From contig NC_088915.1 in the NCBI RefSeq assembly GCF_963576675.1, positions 3,229,001 through 3,293,000 of the forward strand: a stretch of 64,000 bases of DNA, written 5' to 3'. Below are positions 23,801-35,462 of this stretch, piece by piece. The position numbers and the translations under genes were made by a program. Below the pieces are notes generated by a model that saw only the letters and a program-made list of their open reading frames with translations, was not told where the DNA came from and made no database searches. Every line of letters starts with the position of its first letter. The first letter of the stretch is position 1. The DNA comes from Euphorbia lathyris. Taxonomy: Eukaryota; Streptophyta; Magnoliopsida; Malpighiales; Euphorbiaceae.

Positions 23801-25019
23801 TCATTGTGGAACAAAGTTAAATAGAAATCGTTGATGTGCGTAGCTATTGCTTGCGGATCGGTAGTTAACTGACCGTTAATCTGTAAGGTGTGAATACCAG
23901 CGGAAGCTTTACGAATCTGAGCAACACGATAAAAAACGATGTGTTTCTATCTCCGTCTGCTAGCCATCTGACTCTGCTTCTATCGTGGAAGTAAATTTCC
24001 TTGCTATGAAGGGCCCTATCAAGATTAGAGTGAGCGTCAAGCTCTTTGCGATGCAGTTCCGCAGACATACCTTGAAGTGAAATATCCTCATGAATACCAG
24101 CCAGCGTCGCCTCGGCTGCTTCGATGTTAACGTTAAGGTCTCCAAACACAGTCCTGTTCCAAAGTCGCAGAACAGGTCTAAGGAGCTTGAGCTTGTTGCA
24201 GAGGTATTGCATTGGAGGGTGGCGGTCATGATCCGCATGCCAGAAATTAGAAATTAAATCTCGAAGGCCGGCATGAGTCAACCACATAGACTGAAAATGG
24301 AATCTGCTAACCACAGGTTGCTGCCGCGTGCAATTGAATACGAGCGAACAATGATCAGATAGATGCCGGGTCAGAACAGTGCAGCTGAACCTATCCCAGA
24401 AATCGGTAAAATTCATAGAAATAAGGGCCCTATCCAATTTACTCTCAACCCGGGCGGCCCCCGATCTCCCATTACACCAAGTGTAAAACAGACCCTGCAT
24501 TGGGCTTTCAATGAAACTGTTATTTTCAATAAAATCCTGAAACTCACGACACGACCGTGCAGCAGGAACACACCTGGTTTTCTCGTGCGAACCACTGATT
24601 GCATTGAAATCACCAATGGTGATCCATGGACCAGCAAACTAAAGACGCAACTCTTCAATCCTTTGATACAAAGCCAGCCTCCTGTTAGCCCACACACTGC
24701 CATAGACCAAACAAACAAAATTCGAATGATCCACATCAGCCCTCTCAAGTAAAACAAATTGATCATGAACACTACAGACAGAAAAATTTGCAAGTGAATG
24801 GGAATGAACAAAAACCCACAAAGACGGACGATCCCGTTGATTAGTGGAAATAAGACTCATTCCTAAATTACTCTAGTAAGAAGCCTGTATTGAATCGAAA
24901 TCCACCATCGGCTCTGCCAAACACATTATGTCTGGTTTATGTTTATGACACAAGTTGGATAAGTAGCGTTGCGTATCCAGATTAAGGATACCACGACAGT
25001 TCCAATACAGAACTATCAT
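20850..25019 (-). pseudogene. LINE ORF2: endonuclease, reverse transcriptase, RNase H (broken)
   Basis: The ATG at 25019-25017 opens MIVLYWNCRG, the start of an APE-type endonuclease. Further motifs are GDFNAISG and HLSDHCSLVF of the endonuclease core, at about 24620-24340. The same frame continues to 23865 with stops near 24862 and 24637. The reverse transcriptase follows in another frame (23586-22663), with ALKIDIRKAFDTLDW, GVRQGDPLSPILF and YADDVLLF. Then come zf-RVT (about 21900-21700) and RNase H (21330-20850: KVNTDASV, AIYAIDMA, VESDS, HIYREGNCVADLFA). At least three frame changes occur, and an in-frame 42-bp duplication lies at 22381-22464. The protein would nick the target and copy LINE RNA there. 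Intact length would be about 1,390 residues. Confidence 0.92.
22381..22464 (-). repeat. 42-bp tandem duplication inside LINE ORF2
   Basis: Two exact copies (22381-22422 and 22423-22464), plus 13 bases of a third. The unit encodes DCCHSLRDSGLGIK twice in frame, a local slippage event in the region linking reverse transcriptase to zf-RVT. Confidence 0.97.
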
Positions 25020-26407
25020 GTATATCGGATCAGGATTTTCCTGACCCGCTTAGTTCGGGTTGAGGTGTTGCTAGCATTGTCTGCATTCCTGTTGTTTCTC
25101 CTTTCTTTCTTCGATGTTACGGTTTCCCACGTTCCCTCCTCTTCCTCGTCCACCATGTCCGCCCAAGAGCTGGCAGATTGAGGCAAGTTATCATTTCCTG
25201 GCGACGAGGTTCAAGCAAAACTGTCACATTCATTCTTTGAATCCCAGATTTACGGACTGTCAGCCATGTACTGCTTCTCATTTGTGCTCAAAGTGTCTTC
25301 TTCTTCTAACATCTGAATGCCTTGTATCATTGTATTTCCATTGTTTATCATAACCTCTCCCTCGGTCTGAGGTTCCATGGTATTCACCTGATGTACTGGG
25401 GCAGCCTGTATCACTGCATTACCTATCATATCTCCATCGGTGTGAAGTTCCGTGAGTATCCGGTTATTCATATGTTGCACTGGGATCTCTAATCCCGCAG
25501 TCACAGTTTTCTTCTTCTCACCTAAGGGTCGTTTTTATGTTTCAGGGTGCTTAGACCATTCCTGCGGCCTCCTGTTCTTCCGACAATCATAAGCCATATG
25601 CCCTATACTAGAGCACGCCTTACAGAAACTAGGCAACTTTTCATAAACAACCTCAACCCATATTTGTTTTCCATCCCTTTCAATACCAAGCTTCACTGGT
25701 AAATCCGAGTTGAGATCCACATCTAACAGCATTCGTGCAAAGTGCCTGAAGTCCCCATGCAAGGTGGATTTATCAATCCGAATCAACCCCCCTAAGCATT
25801 TAGAAATGTCGGATAATATTTGCGGATCCCAATATTCCCAGGGTAACGAGTATAATCTAACATATACCTGTGCATTTGTTGATTTCTCCACGAAAGGGTC
25901 GAAGTCTGGAATCCATGGTTGCAGTCGGAAAGTGCCCGACTTGACATTAACGATTCCTTTAGAGAAGATTTGTTGTTTCATCTCCTGCGAATGAAGAACC
26001 ACATGGTAGAATCCCCTTCCAATCGATATTAACCTCCATTCTCCTGCAATACCCGAGAGCTTGGACAAACTTTGTTTAAGGTCAGCAACCTTCCACGGAG
26101 CGTCCCCTTTACTCAAGATTAAGCGGCCAATCAAGGATGTAGAACACAGCGCCACCCTCCGATCGTAACCCGCTTGGTTAATTCGGACAGTTTTTATACC
26201 TCCGATGTCTGATATCGTGGCCGTCGAGTTCAAGACCCCGACATCTCCGCTTCTCACTGCAGACGCGTATGATTCGATATGGGACTGGTTCTGCTTTGAG
26301 ACAGGATTGGGCGGATGGGCGTCAAAACGTAGCTTTGGATTGAAGAGAACTCGAATGTTACAATAAGCATCTAGAGGATCCATAGGGAAAGGAGCCATAG
26401 CGGCCAT
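25016..26407 (-). pseudogene. LINE ORF1: DUF4283-like protein with zinc knuckle
   Basis: The ATG at 26407 opens MAAMAPFPMDPL. One frame of 463 codons runs to TGA at 25018-25016, interrupted by stops near 25535, 25250 and 25190. Residues about 75-230 form a DUF4283-type RNA-binding domain (APWKVADLKQSLSKL, FHFARMLLDVDLNSD-like text). A CCHC knuckle, CKACSSIGHMAYDC, follows near residue 270. The tail is acidic, then basic (WADMVDEEEE, KKERRNNRNA). ORF1 proteins coat LINE RNA. The terminal TGA overlaps the ORF2 ATG by two bases (ATGA), suggesting coupled translation. Confidence 0.9.
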
Positions 26408-26491
26408 GGTGGCCAGCGCAAGGTGCGGCGGCGGCTAGGGTTCAATTTGAAATGTCCTCCAAAAAACAAATATAGTATATTGAATGCAATT

Positions 26492-28628
26492 GAACAACAA
26501 CAATATTAAAAGTTCAGTAATCAATTTAAGTTTTAGACCTTGTATGAGGTAACAGACTTATTAAACCAAAAAAAAAAAATTAAAAGTAACTTCAACCAGA
26601 AGCCATCAATACGAGGCACTAATCAAATCATTAATTCTTTGTACCAAAAGGAAGAAAGGAAAAAATCCAATTAAATATGATTTCTCAATGAAATAGAAAA
26701 ATAAAACAAATTCAAATTCCTTGGATTTGAAGAGAAAGAACAGTTACCAACAGGTTTTGTACAAACATTGGCTTCTTTCTTAAAAGCTGCAGCAGTACAT
26801 ATCTTCTTTTTCACGAATCTGCAAATACAAATCAAACCTGCAATTCCAGATTCAGAAAAAAAAATTCCATAAGCAAAAAAATAAAGGAAATCCAAATCAA
26901 AATGTGGTTAAACAAATAGACTAACATCTTATCAAATAATTAAAATATCACTATTACTTAATTGTATAGCTAAACCCTCAAGTTGACAAATTTTGATAAA
27001 TTGACCCAAATACAATAAATCTCAAATTGAGATAGCATGAATGAGTAGTATGAACAGATGACCATAAACTGATGACAAGTTAAACAACCATAATCTTGTC
27101 AAGAAGATAAGGCCAAAACTAATTGAACTAATCATAATCTAGTTAAACAAGCATGTTCCTGCAATATGGGTTTCATCAAGTTTGAACAGTTTGAGCAATA
27201 GAAAAAAAATCAGCAAAACCAAAATATCAATATGAAACAAGGACTACAGATGAACTTCTGAAAATAAATAAAATTTGACACGGGCATTTGATGATACAAC
27301 GTAATAACACAATGAACCAACCAATCAAACAAACTGTTTTGAAACATAAATTTTTAAATAATGCAAATTTAATTGTAAGAGGGACATGTTAATAAAAAAA
27401 TAAATTATTAATTCAAAACCTCAAGTTAATTGCAGCCTCTCATCATTTGTTGTAAGAAAGGATCGTTTTCTTCTTCGCCGGCCACATTCTGCAATCAGTG
27501 CTAGAATATATATTTTTTTCTTTCTTCCTGTTTCTGAAGATCTGTTGAATCACTCATATCTTGACATGAATTTTCTTCATGTTTCTTCAATGTCATATTT
27601 CCTACACAATATAAACTCAGTTAAAATCGTGTTTTCTAAATGGATTCTGATTTTTCACTATCATTCTAGATATTTTTGAATTTTTATTTATTTTCTTAAA
27701 CATTGCAAGGTAGATCTATTCAGATTTCTCCTTTGGTTTTGATTTAAAAAAATAACCGAATAGTCATATCCTTCTAAAAATATATGTAGGTTCGCAAACT
27801 TCATAAGGCAAAAGAACAAATTCCACAAATCATTATATGTATAAACTTAATGGTGCTGCTCAAAGTTCAAATTGAAAAGCCATACACATATATTAAAATT
27901 AGGAGCTTTCAGTAGATTAGAAAAAGAAACTAAAAATCAGTGAAAGACATTAGGCAAAGTTTTGAATCACATCAAATTAACATATATACAACTAATGAGA
28001 GAGAGTATACATACAGTCCTGGAAAAGCCCAGGCAAAGCAACAACTCTTCTATAAGTGAAAGCTATTGTTTATTTGATGGGTGAGATAGAGAACTCGTTC
28101 ATCTTTCCTAACTAAATACAACTGAGATAGAGAATAAAAGAAACTTTTGATGCAATGTTGGTGAAGAGTTGCTCCAGATATATGAGATTTGGGGGTATAG
28201 GGTTTTTATTCATCAATCATTTTGTTTATATATGAGATTTGGGAGGGTATAATTGTAATTAACTTTTATCTGCTAGGGTTTATGTGGAGGAATCATTTTG
28301 TTTATATATTTTAAAATTTAACAATTGCATTTTTATTTAAGTTAATAGATTTTTATATGTAATTAAAAAAAAAGATAATGACGAAATTTGACTCTAACAT
28401 TTGTTTTAAAAGTGCAAATTTAGCCTTAACGCATGAAATAGTTCAACTTTAATCCTAACGTTTCCAAACAAGATCAATTTTAGCATTATTATATTAAAAA
28501 TTTGAAAAAGCTAGTTTGACTATTATTTAATTGTCATATTATACATTCCAAACAAGTTTTATGATAAATTGAAACACTTTCGAAATTTTTTTTTGTTTGT
28601 AATTATATTAATAACACAATAAAAAATT
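26492..28628. other. AT-rich intergenic DNA
   Basis: No gene is supported. A 74-codon minus-strand frame at 26671-26895 lacks recognisable motifs. An imperfect direct repeat containing ATATGAGATTTGGG is seen at about 28177 and 28229, and ATCATTTTGTTTATATAT is shared around 28218 and 28291. Confidence 0.45.
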
Positions 28629-31600
28629 TAGACACCTGTAGGTGCCGCGGCCTCGCCCGGAAGACCCGGGGGTGGACACCGTTGACGACAGATGCTGTGA
28701 TTGACGCTGAAAGCAACCAATCGCGGAATCAAGCTGCTCGACAGGCCAGAGCTCGGAGTATGGAAGAGTCGCCACCCGCGAATGGGAAATGAACACCGAT
28801 CCCTTGCGGGAGACCGGTGAGGGTTCGGGAAATTAGGTACGAGCCGAGAAGGTTAGATCCTTTCTGGAGAAAGGCTACTAGGCACCCCGACATCGCCCGA
28901 TTCTGAACCACCGGCCTCCTACTTAGCATGTTAGGCGCTAATGGACTAATCACATATTTCTTTAAGTTTAAAATTCATTTGAAACCTTTTCTTTCTCGTT
29001 TTGAAAACTGTTTTAAGATATATTATTGAAAGCCACTTTAATAAAGAATCACCCATTTGCATGAATTTAGAGCATGTAAAAGAAGGAGGGAGGTAGAAGA
29101 ATTGATTAATTACAACATATGAATATCTTTCTAAGTTATACACATCAAATCTAAACTAGTATCTCTTCCCAAAACGTGTTTATTTTCATGGTTCGTGCCT
29201 TAATTGCTGTTGGAACGATTTAGGCACGTTTCAAAACCCCGTGGATTTACTTGCTTTTCACTTGAACCGCCGTTGGAACGACTCGAGTGTTTGAAAACGT
29301 GAAAAATGCACATTCAACCGAAAACGTGATTAAGCATACAAGTCCATTTATTTTTGTACAAAACCGTTTAAATGTAAAACGATTCAAAACTCTATTATTT
29401 ACAAAAAAACGATTAATTACAAGGATCGCTTAATCCATTGTTGGAACGGATTAAGGTTTCAAAACGCGACGTTTAGAAAACCATTTGGAACCAAAAAGAA
29501 GAAGTTGAAAACTCTTATTTACATTTTGAAAGTCTCCAAATACCTTTAATTTACATAATCAAATTAAAATCTTTTTGGTGGTTTGTTTTTCCCATTTTCA
29601 CTCACTTTAATCCTTACTTCCCTTTAAACAATACAAACATAGTTATAACAATTAACCATTTTAGTCCAAAACTCACCCAACCAAATACATTTGAAATATA
29701 TACCTATAGATGTCAAAGGGAAAAGAAGGAATATATACATATATATATACATTTTTAGTAAAAATGGTAATTATATCTATAGATTAAAAACGAGGTAAAG
29801 AGAAGATATATACACTATGGTTACTAATAGGTAAAAATAGTAATGAATATAATACTAGATATAATACACTTTTATTTTAATTGAAAAACATGTAAAAATA
29901 ATGAATAAGATTCATAAATAAGAAAATAACCTTTAGTTTAAAATAGTTTTTACATAATGGATTCATAGAAAATAACCCCCCAAAGTAATAATTAATATAG
30001 TTTAAATGAATTTAAAGAAAATGATCCCCAAATATACAAAATAAGTAAATACATAATAAGTAATTATTAGTTACATACCCCAAAAATAATTTTAATAAAC
30101 ATATTACATAATCATATATACATATATATAAGAATAAATGCCAAAAGGTTAAGAAAAAGGGGGTAAAAGCGCATTTTATAAGTTCCAGCAGCTTTAACGA
30201 CGGAAAACCCGTCACTAAACTGCTTTTAGTGACAGAAAAGGCAGAATATCAGAACAGTCCCCATACTTTCCAGATTTATTAAAAACTTTAGATCTACTTT
30301 ATTCTCTCATTTTAGTCCCCGAACTACCCAAATCGGGTCATAGTCTATAACAGAGTCTCCCAAAACGATGTTTTATTTTAAAACGTTAATTTAAAAAAAA
30401 CCTTTTGAAATCCTATATCTACAACGTTTTAGTCCCGAACTACCCTTAAACGGGGTCACGGTTCGTATCGGGACTTAAAACGAGGTTTTTTATTTCAAAA
30501 AAGTACAAACGTTTATTTAATACGAGACGGAAATTAAATAAATACGAAAGAATAAATAAAGGTGAAAAATAAAATAAATAACTAGAATTATAAATAAAAT
30601 AAATAAATAAACAAAACTATAAATAAAATAAATAAACGAAATAAATAAATTAAACGAGTCTAGTCCTCAGATAATACCTCAAAATCGGTATTGACAGTCG
30701 AAGTCGGTTGATTCCACGAGTTATGGTTTTTGGTGTTTTTTTTGTGTTTTTTGACCAATATTTAACTTTTATAAAATTTCAATTTTTTTAGAAAAATAAA
30801 ATTTTTCCCAAAAAATCCACTCTCTCTCTAGAAAAAATATTTCCCAAAAAGAGCTCCTCCTCCTCAAATGCATGGGGATCCATGCCTTTTATAGGCATCG
30901 GGCATGTACGCTCAACCTACATTGAGCGTCGCCTGCCTCTCGTCGGGCGACGCTCAACCTACGTTGGGCGTACGCCCAACAAGTATTGGGTGTCGCCTAA
31001 CATGGGTTGAGCGCACGCCCAACCATCGTTGGGCGTCGCCCAACATCTGTTGGGCGCACACCCAACAACCGTTGGGTGTATGCGCAACTGCCGTTGGGCG
31101 TTGCCCATCAATTGTTGGGCGACGCCCAACGTTTGTTGGGCGTACGCCCAACGTTTGTTGGGCGTACGCCCAACGCTGGTTGGGCGACGCCCGACGCTGG
31201 TTCGACGACGCCCGACGTGTGTTGGGCGTTCGCCTAAAGTGTTGGGCGACGCCCAGCGTCTGTTGGACATACGCCCAATGCTTGTTGGGCGACGCCCACC
31301 GTGCATCGGACGTTCGTACAACGAGTTGGTCGATCGCCGAACGAGCATCGGGCGTGCGTCAAACGTCCATCGGACGAGCGTTTGACATGCCGAGCTCCGT
31401 GTCTGGTGCACAAGAGACGATGCTCGCCTATCGGGAGTGCCATTCATTATTCGTCGATCGACGTCCGACTTCCGGGGCCTTCTTGTCCATCGATAAAACG
31501 GTGAACATACCCGACGTCATCCGGGAGATATTGAATTTGTTAGTGGGACTCACAAGTGCCGGCTCTCCAAGATTTTTCTTGATTTAAATTTTCGAACTAA

Positions 31601-31667
31601 TGGAATCAACCGCTTTGGCTATTTTATCGTGGGTTTTCATCATAGGTCCTCCGACTCGGTGTCTACA
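28629..31667 (-). repeat. Probable Tat/Ogre-like Ty3-gypsy LTR
   Basis: Read on the minus strand, it starts TGTAGACACCGAGTCGG at 31667, preceded by a purine-rich AAGTAGAGGCAAC that could be a polypurine tract. The far end, at 28629-28640, carries the inverted partner GGTGTCTA. A block at 28640-28930 contains GAGTCGCCACC (complement of the TGGCGACTC motif used as primer site by Tat/Ogre elements) and GGTTCGGGAAATTAGG, text I associate with this class. The length of about 3 kb suits these unusually long LTRs. No 5-bp duplication flanks it, so it is not a clean solo LTR. The true left boundary may be near 28775 if the primer-like motif lies outside the LTR. No polyprotein is present. Confidence 0.5.
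30905..31390. repeat. CpG-rich array of 22-bp palindromes
   Basis: About 20 tandem units of roughly 22 bp fit the pattern GTTGGGCG, two variable bases, CGCCCAAC, four variable bases. Most units are themselves hairpins (TTGGGCGTACGCCCAA), and unit quality falls toward both edges. GC and CpG content are far above the surrounding AT-rich sequence. Long open frames on both strands here are by-products of the 22-bp repeat and not genes. Confidence 0.93.
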
Positions 31668-31885
31668 GTTGCCTCTACTTTCCTATTTTGACAGTGATGT
31701 GTGTGCTTTTTTGAAAACTATTTTCGTAAATACAACAGATGCAATGTGAAACATATTAAACTAAAAGACACATATAGAGTGGGAGGAGAAATACCTGACC
31801 TCCACGTCGTGGGCCTTCAACTTGTCCCCAGTCCTTGCATCGGCCGCGAGCGTTGATCTCTCTGCGCGATTTCTTGTCCCAGGTC
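31668..31885. other. Spacer between LTR-like region and 45-bp array
   Basis: Mixed-composition spacer. In minus orientation it would be the region just upstream of a 3' LTR. No coding signal. Confidence 0.4.
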
Positions 31886-32270
31886 TCTAAGCCGACCATC
31901 CAACCCTAGTCTCTACACCGACCGCATGTATATAGCTCCTTCTCGCGACCCTAGTCTCTAAATCGACCGCAGGTATATAGGTATTTCTAGCGACCCTAGT
32001 CTCTAAATCGACCGCATGTATATAGCTCTTTCTAGCGACCCTAGTTTCTAAATCGACCGCAGGTATATAGCTCTTTCTAGCGACCCTAGTCTCTAAATCG
32101 ACCGTAGGTATATAGCTGTTTCTAGCGACCCTAGTCTCTAAATCGACCGCAGGTATATAGCTCTTTTTAGCGACCATAGTCTCTAAATCGACTGCAGGTA
32201 TATTGCTCTTTCTAGCAACGACAGTCTCTAAATCGACCGCTGGTATATATCTTGTTTAGGTTTCTAAATT
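31886..32270 (-). repeat. 45-bp tandem array (about 8 units)
   Basis: Repeat anchors GCGACC fall at 31945, 31990, 32035, 32080, 32125, 32170 and (varied) 32215, exactly 45 bp apart, with decayed units on both sides. Because 45 is a multiple of three, the minus strand stays open and reads VARKSYIPAVDLETR repeatedly (31887-32177). Its place directly upstream of a minus-strand Tat/Ogre-like 3' LTR matches the known habit of Ogre elements to carry tandem repeats in the 3' untranslated region. It could instead be a fragment of a repetitive protein. Confidence 0.9.
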
Positions 32271-32642
32271 GACCCTAAAGCGAGTGCTCTCTTGAGCGAT
32301 TTGGAATTTTGACCTACTATCGTCTGTATTTTGACTAGAGTTACTATTTCGTGTAATGAAATCATTGATAGGAAAGACCTTACCCTTTCGTTCGGAGCTC
32401 TTTTGAGTCGAAAAATATTTTTCTGTCGACTGTTGTCTGTATTTTGACTGGCGTCACTGTTTGGTAAATTTTCACTATCGTCTGGAGTCGCCTCCCTTGA
32501 TAACAATCATTGTTTAGCATAACCACTGGCTGAAACAGACTGCAGTTTGGAGATTTGTGCATCCGGTAATTATTTATTTACTTTTTACCTTTATGTCACA
32601 TTGTACATTTTTCTCTAATTACAAAAATGCCATTTTTTACCC

Positions 32643-32826
32643 TTATAAAAGGGTGGTGGGGGTCCATTTTAACCCCACACATTCTCTCTCTCACTATCAT
32701 TTGAGTTCTTTGCGATGGCGCCGAGTAAATACGACGGTACGAATGGCATGAAGGTGGTTTTCGAGCACCTGCTGAATATTACTCCCTTCCATGATCCAGG
32801 CTCTCACCTCAACAGGACCTAACATA
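32643..32826 (+). promoter_or_regulatory. Promoter-like block with short ORF and donor site
   Basis: TATAAAAG at 32644 is followed about 70 bp later by ATG at 32715 and a 35-codon frame starting MAPSKYDGTNGMKVVFEHLL. It ends at a TAA just before a GTAAGT donor-like site near 32833. The arrangement looks like a transcription start and first exon, but I recognise no product. Confidence 0.3.
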
Positions 32827-32833
32827 AATCAGG

Positions 32834-33596
32834 TAAGTGCCTCTTTTGTTTATTTTTTCAAGGACTTTTAGGCTTTAAGAACCCCGCTTGAACATTATTT
32901 GCATGTTAATGTTTAAGATGTTTGCGAATTCTTTAGCTAGAAACGTGAATCCTATGCATTGTGAACATTCTTCGCAATTATGAATTTTATGCATGATTAG
33001 TGAATTTTTTTTTTCTTTTTTTTTTAGAAATCATGAATTTTATGCACGTGAATAATAAAAACGTGGATAGTGCATGTGAATAGTAAAAACGTGAATTGAA
33101 TTAAACAACCCCCAAAAGGTAAACACCATAATTGGGTTAAATTTATCGCAAATGCACGAAGAATATAACCCTAAAGAATAACGAATTTTAGTTAAATTTT
33201 ACGTGAATGTACGTGAAAATAGAAACTTAAAGAATAATGAAGTGAGCTAAATTAAAAACTTGAGGTAATTGGTACCATTTTACAAAAATTGAGGTGTCAA
33301 GTTGCGTTATTCAGACTTAAATTGGTGGGTAGGGATCCTCTAGAATTGAAAAGCCTCTAGAGTTGGTGGAGTTGTAATCTCAACCATTAATGGATGAGAT
33401 TTAATTGACAAATTTTAATATCTAATTAGTCATTTATTGATACATTTCATAAATATTGAGGGTAAAATGATACTTTTCCTAAACTTTGATACATTTTGTA
33501 TCTTATCCATATATCCACGTAGTACAATAACTCATTTTGACTATAATCAATCCAAATTGTTCCGTATAATATTTGGAATATAGTTTTTGGTGTTAA
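32834..33596. other. AT-rich intergenic DNA
   Basis: Nothing coding. The phrase 'cctctagaa/cctctagag' repeats near 33340. Confidence 0.4.
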
Positions 33597-34140
33597 GGTC
33601 TAAAAATACCCATAATATTTTCGGTCAGGAGCAATTTTACCCATAACGTCTAAAATTGTCTAATTTTACCCCTAACATCAATAGCCAAGAGCAATTTTAC
33701 TCATAACGTTGATAATTTGGGTCGATTTGAGACACTATTATAAAACACAGATATTTTTTTCCTTATTCTGCAACAATTGCATTTCAATTCGTTCTAAAAA
33801 ATGATTTCATGTTTTTTATAATATAATAGTAGAATTGGAGATTAATATTATAAATTTGGTGAATTTTTTGAATTTTTAGTCCAATTTGTACAAAAAAAAC
33901 TGTACTTTTTTATATATTTTTTCACATCCCATCATATGTTGTGATTTGACGCAAAGATTAATGACCGACAAGACCGTTTGATAATTGGGGCAAGATCGCT
34001 TATGACCTTGGGGCAAGATCGCTTTTCACATCCCATCATTGTTCTTGGTTTCCAATGTTAGGATAAAATTTCACCATTTTCGACATTTTAGACCTTGGGG
34101 CAAGATCGCTTATGACCCAAAAGTTAGGATATTTTTGCAC
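33597..34140. repeat. Non-coding repeat, same family as 52600-52990
   Basis: Contains repeated phrases of the type GAGCAATTTTACCCATAACG at its left side and TTGGGGCAAGATCGCTT three times (about 33987, 34009 and 34095). The centre (about 33800-33870, GATTTCATG to ATAAATTTGGTGAA) aligns with 52628-52690, and the outer phrases align inverted with 52880-52990. It is likely a MITE-like family, but I could not fix terminal repeats or a target duplication. The right boundary runs up to the F-box pseudogene. Confidence 0.6.
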
Positions 34141-34216
34141 CTTAATTGTAGTTTTTGTAATTATCTTTTAACGCTAATTGTTCACACTCCTTTTCTGATT
34201 AGAGTGAGCGGCGGCA

Positions 34217-35278
34217 ATGGCACAACTCCCAAGCGAGTTGATCATCGAAATACTGCTGTGGTTGCCGGTGAAGTCCCTCCTACGTTTCAGATGTGTTTCA
34301 AAATCTTTATGCACCGTCATTGATAGCCCTGATTTTCTCAGACGAATTGAGTAACAAATTTCATGTTTGTGATGTGAATGTCATCTTGAAGAAGATATTA
34401 TAGGCATAGAAAAACAAGTCTCATCCTCGTTGAAGAATGTCTATGGTTACTGTAAAGGTTTGGTTCTCCTGGATCAAAGTTCATTGTACCAACCTAAATT
34501 AGAACTGTCCCTATGGAATCCATCCACTCATCGGTGTAAGGATCTTCCTGATTGGCCTTTGGAAGACCTAGCTAATGATCAATTTTATTACTTAAATGGG
34601 TCAGGTTTGGGTTATGATGACGCTATTGATGAGTACAAAGTGTTTTTAAGGGTATATGTCAAGCGAAAACTTGATATTGAAGTTCAATTTTGGATTTATG
34701 GGTTTAAATCAAATATTTGGAGAAGGATTCAGAATCCCCCTTCCCTCGGATACATAATAGATAGGAATGTGTATCTTCGTGAAATGGGTTACTTCAATGA
34801 TGGTAGTCTACATTGGTTATCCAATTCAGAGATTGTGGCATTTAATATGAGAAATGAGACATTCTCCTTAGTTCCCCAACCTGTTTTATCTTTCAATTCA
34901 ACTGATAGAGTTCTAAGGCAATTACATATTTTAGGAGGGTGTCTTTGCATCAGCTATTTCTGTTGTTCGATGGTGCCCCATGCTTATTTATATATGAGGA
35001 AGAATGATGGGGTTAATCAATTTACTTGGACAAAGTTATACTTTGTTGTAAATCCCTTATTTTTTGACATATCTTGGTTTCAATGTGTGAACGTCATTGG
35101 GTATTCAAAGAGAGGAGATAAGATTCTCCTTAATGTTGGTATAATGAGTAATATAGTTTCATATGATTTTAGAGAGAAAAGTTTTGCTAAGGTTGGAACA
35201 TGCAATGATTCTATTTGGAATGGTCGAATTCTTAGTCTTGAAGTTGAAAGTCTTGTGTCGGTAGGCGGTGGAGCCTAG
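34217..35278 (+). pseudogene. F-box / FBA-domain protein pseudogene
   Basis: ATG at 34217 gives a classic F-box, LPSELIIEILLWLPVKSLLR then FRCVSKSLCTVIDSPDFLRR, ending in TAA at 34352. The same frame reopens by 34412 and runs to 35278 with an F-box-associated (FBA_1) domain: YCKGLVLLDQSSLY, LSLWNPSTHRCKDLP, YGFKSNIWRRIQNPP, NGSLHWLS-like text and SLVPQPVL. F-box proteins recruit substrates to SCF ubiquitin ligases through SKP1. Between the two parts lie TAA and TGA and only about 80 bp, where homologues have roughly 50 or more further residues, so a deletion is likely. I tested GT-AG introns of 53 and 59 bp; neither keeps the frame. Confidence 0.85.
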
Positions 35279-35462
35279 TTGTTGAAAGACCAACAAATAA
35301 AATATAATTTGTCCTAAATGTGCTATGGTCTAAATATACTCACAACAAAGAACATTAACAGTACTGTGGGATTTTGAGGCCCTTAATATTTTTTATAATG
35401 TGAGTTGGCCAAGGTTTTGTATTTTCCAGATCAACCTGCTGGAGTGAGCGAAGCAAAGGCGG

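Larger units (their letters stand above)
20709..26460 (-). mobile_element. L1-type LINE, near full length
   Basis: About 5.75 kb on the minus strand with ORF1 and ORF2 in L1-type order: a DUF4283-like domain plus zinc knuckle, then endonuclease, reverse transcriptase, zf-RVT and RNase H. The RNase H after zf-RVT is typical of plant L1-like lineages. A candidate imperfect target duplication of about 30 bp flanks it: 20679-20708 and 26461-26491 share AAAAACAA, AGTATATT and ATGCAATT. No clean poly(A) tail is seen at the left (3') end. Stops and frameshifts show it is dead. Confidence 0.9.

Noticed and set aside
26671..26895. 74-codon minus-strand frame
   Set aside because: No motif, no neighbouring exons and A/T-rich flanks; not enough to call a gene.
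30904..31587. Overlapping open frames on both strands with repeated RRPTSVGR-type text
   Set aside because: They are generated by the 22-bp palindromic repeat, which lacks stop codons in several frames.
28629..31667. Solo LTR
   Set aside because: No 5-bp duplication flanks it and a polypurine-like tract lies outside its minus-strand start.
31886..32270. CRISPR-like regular repeat
   Set aside because: Units are contiguous 45-bp tandem repeats without unique spacers, in a plant nuclear context.
34351..34409. Short intron joining the F-box and FBA parts
   Set aside because: Neither available AG acceptor restores the reading frame, and an expected segment is missing, so a pseudogene is simpler.
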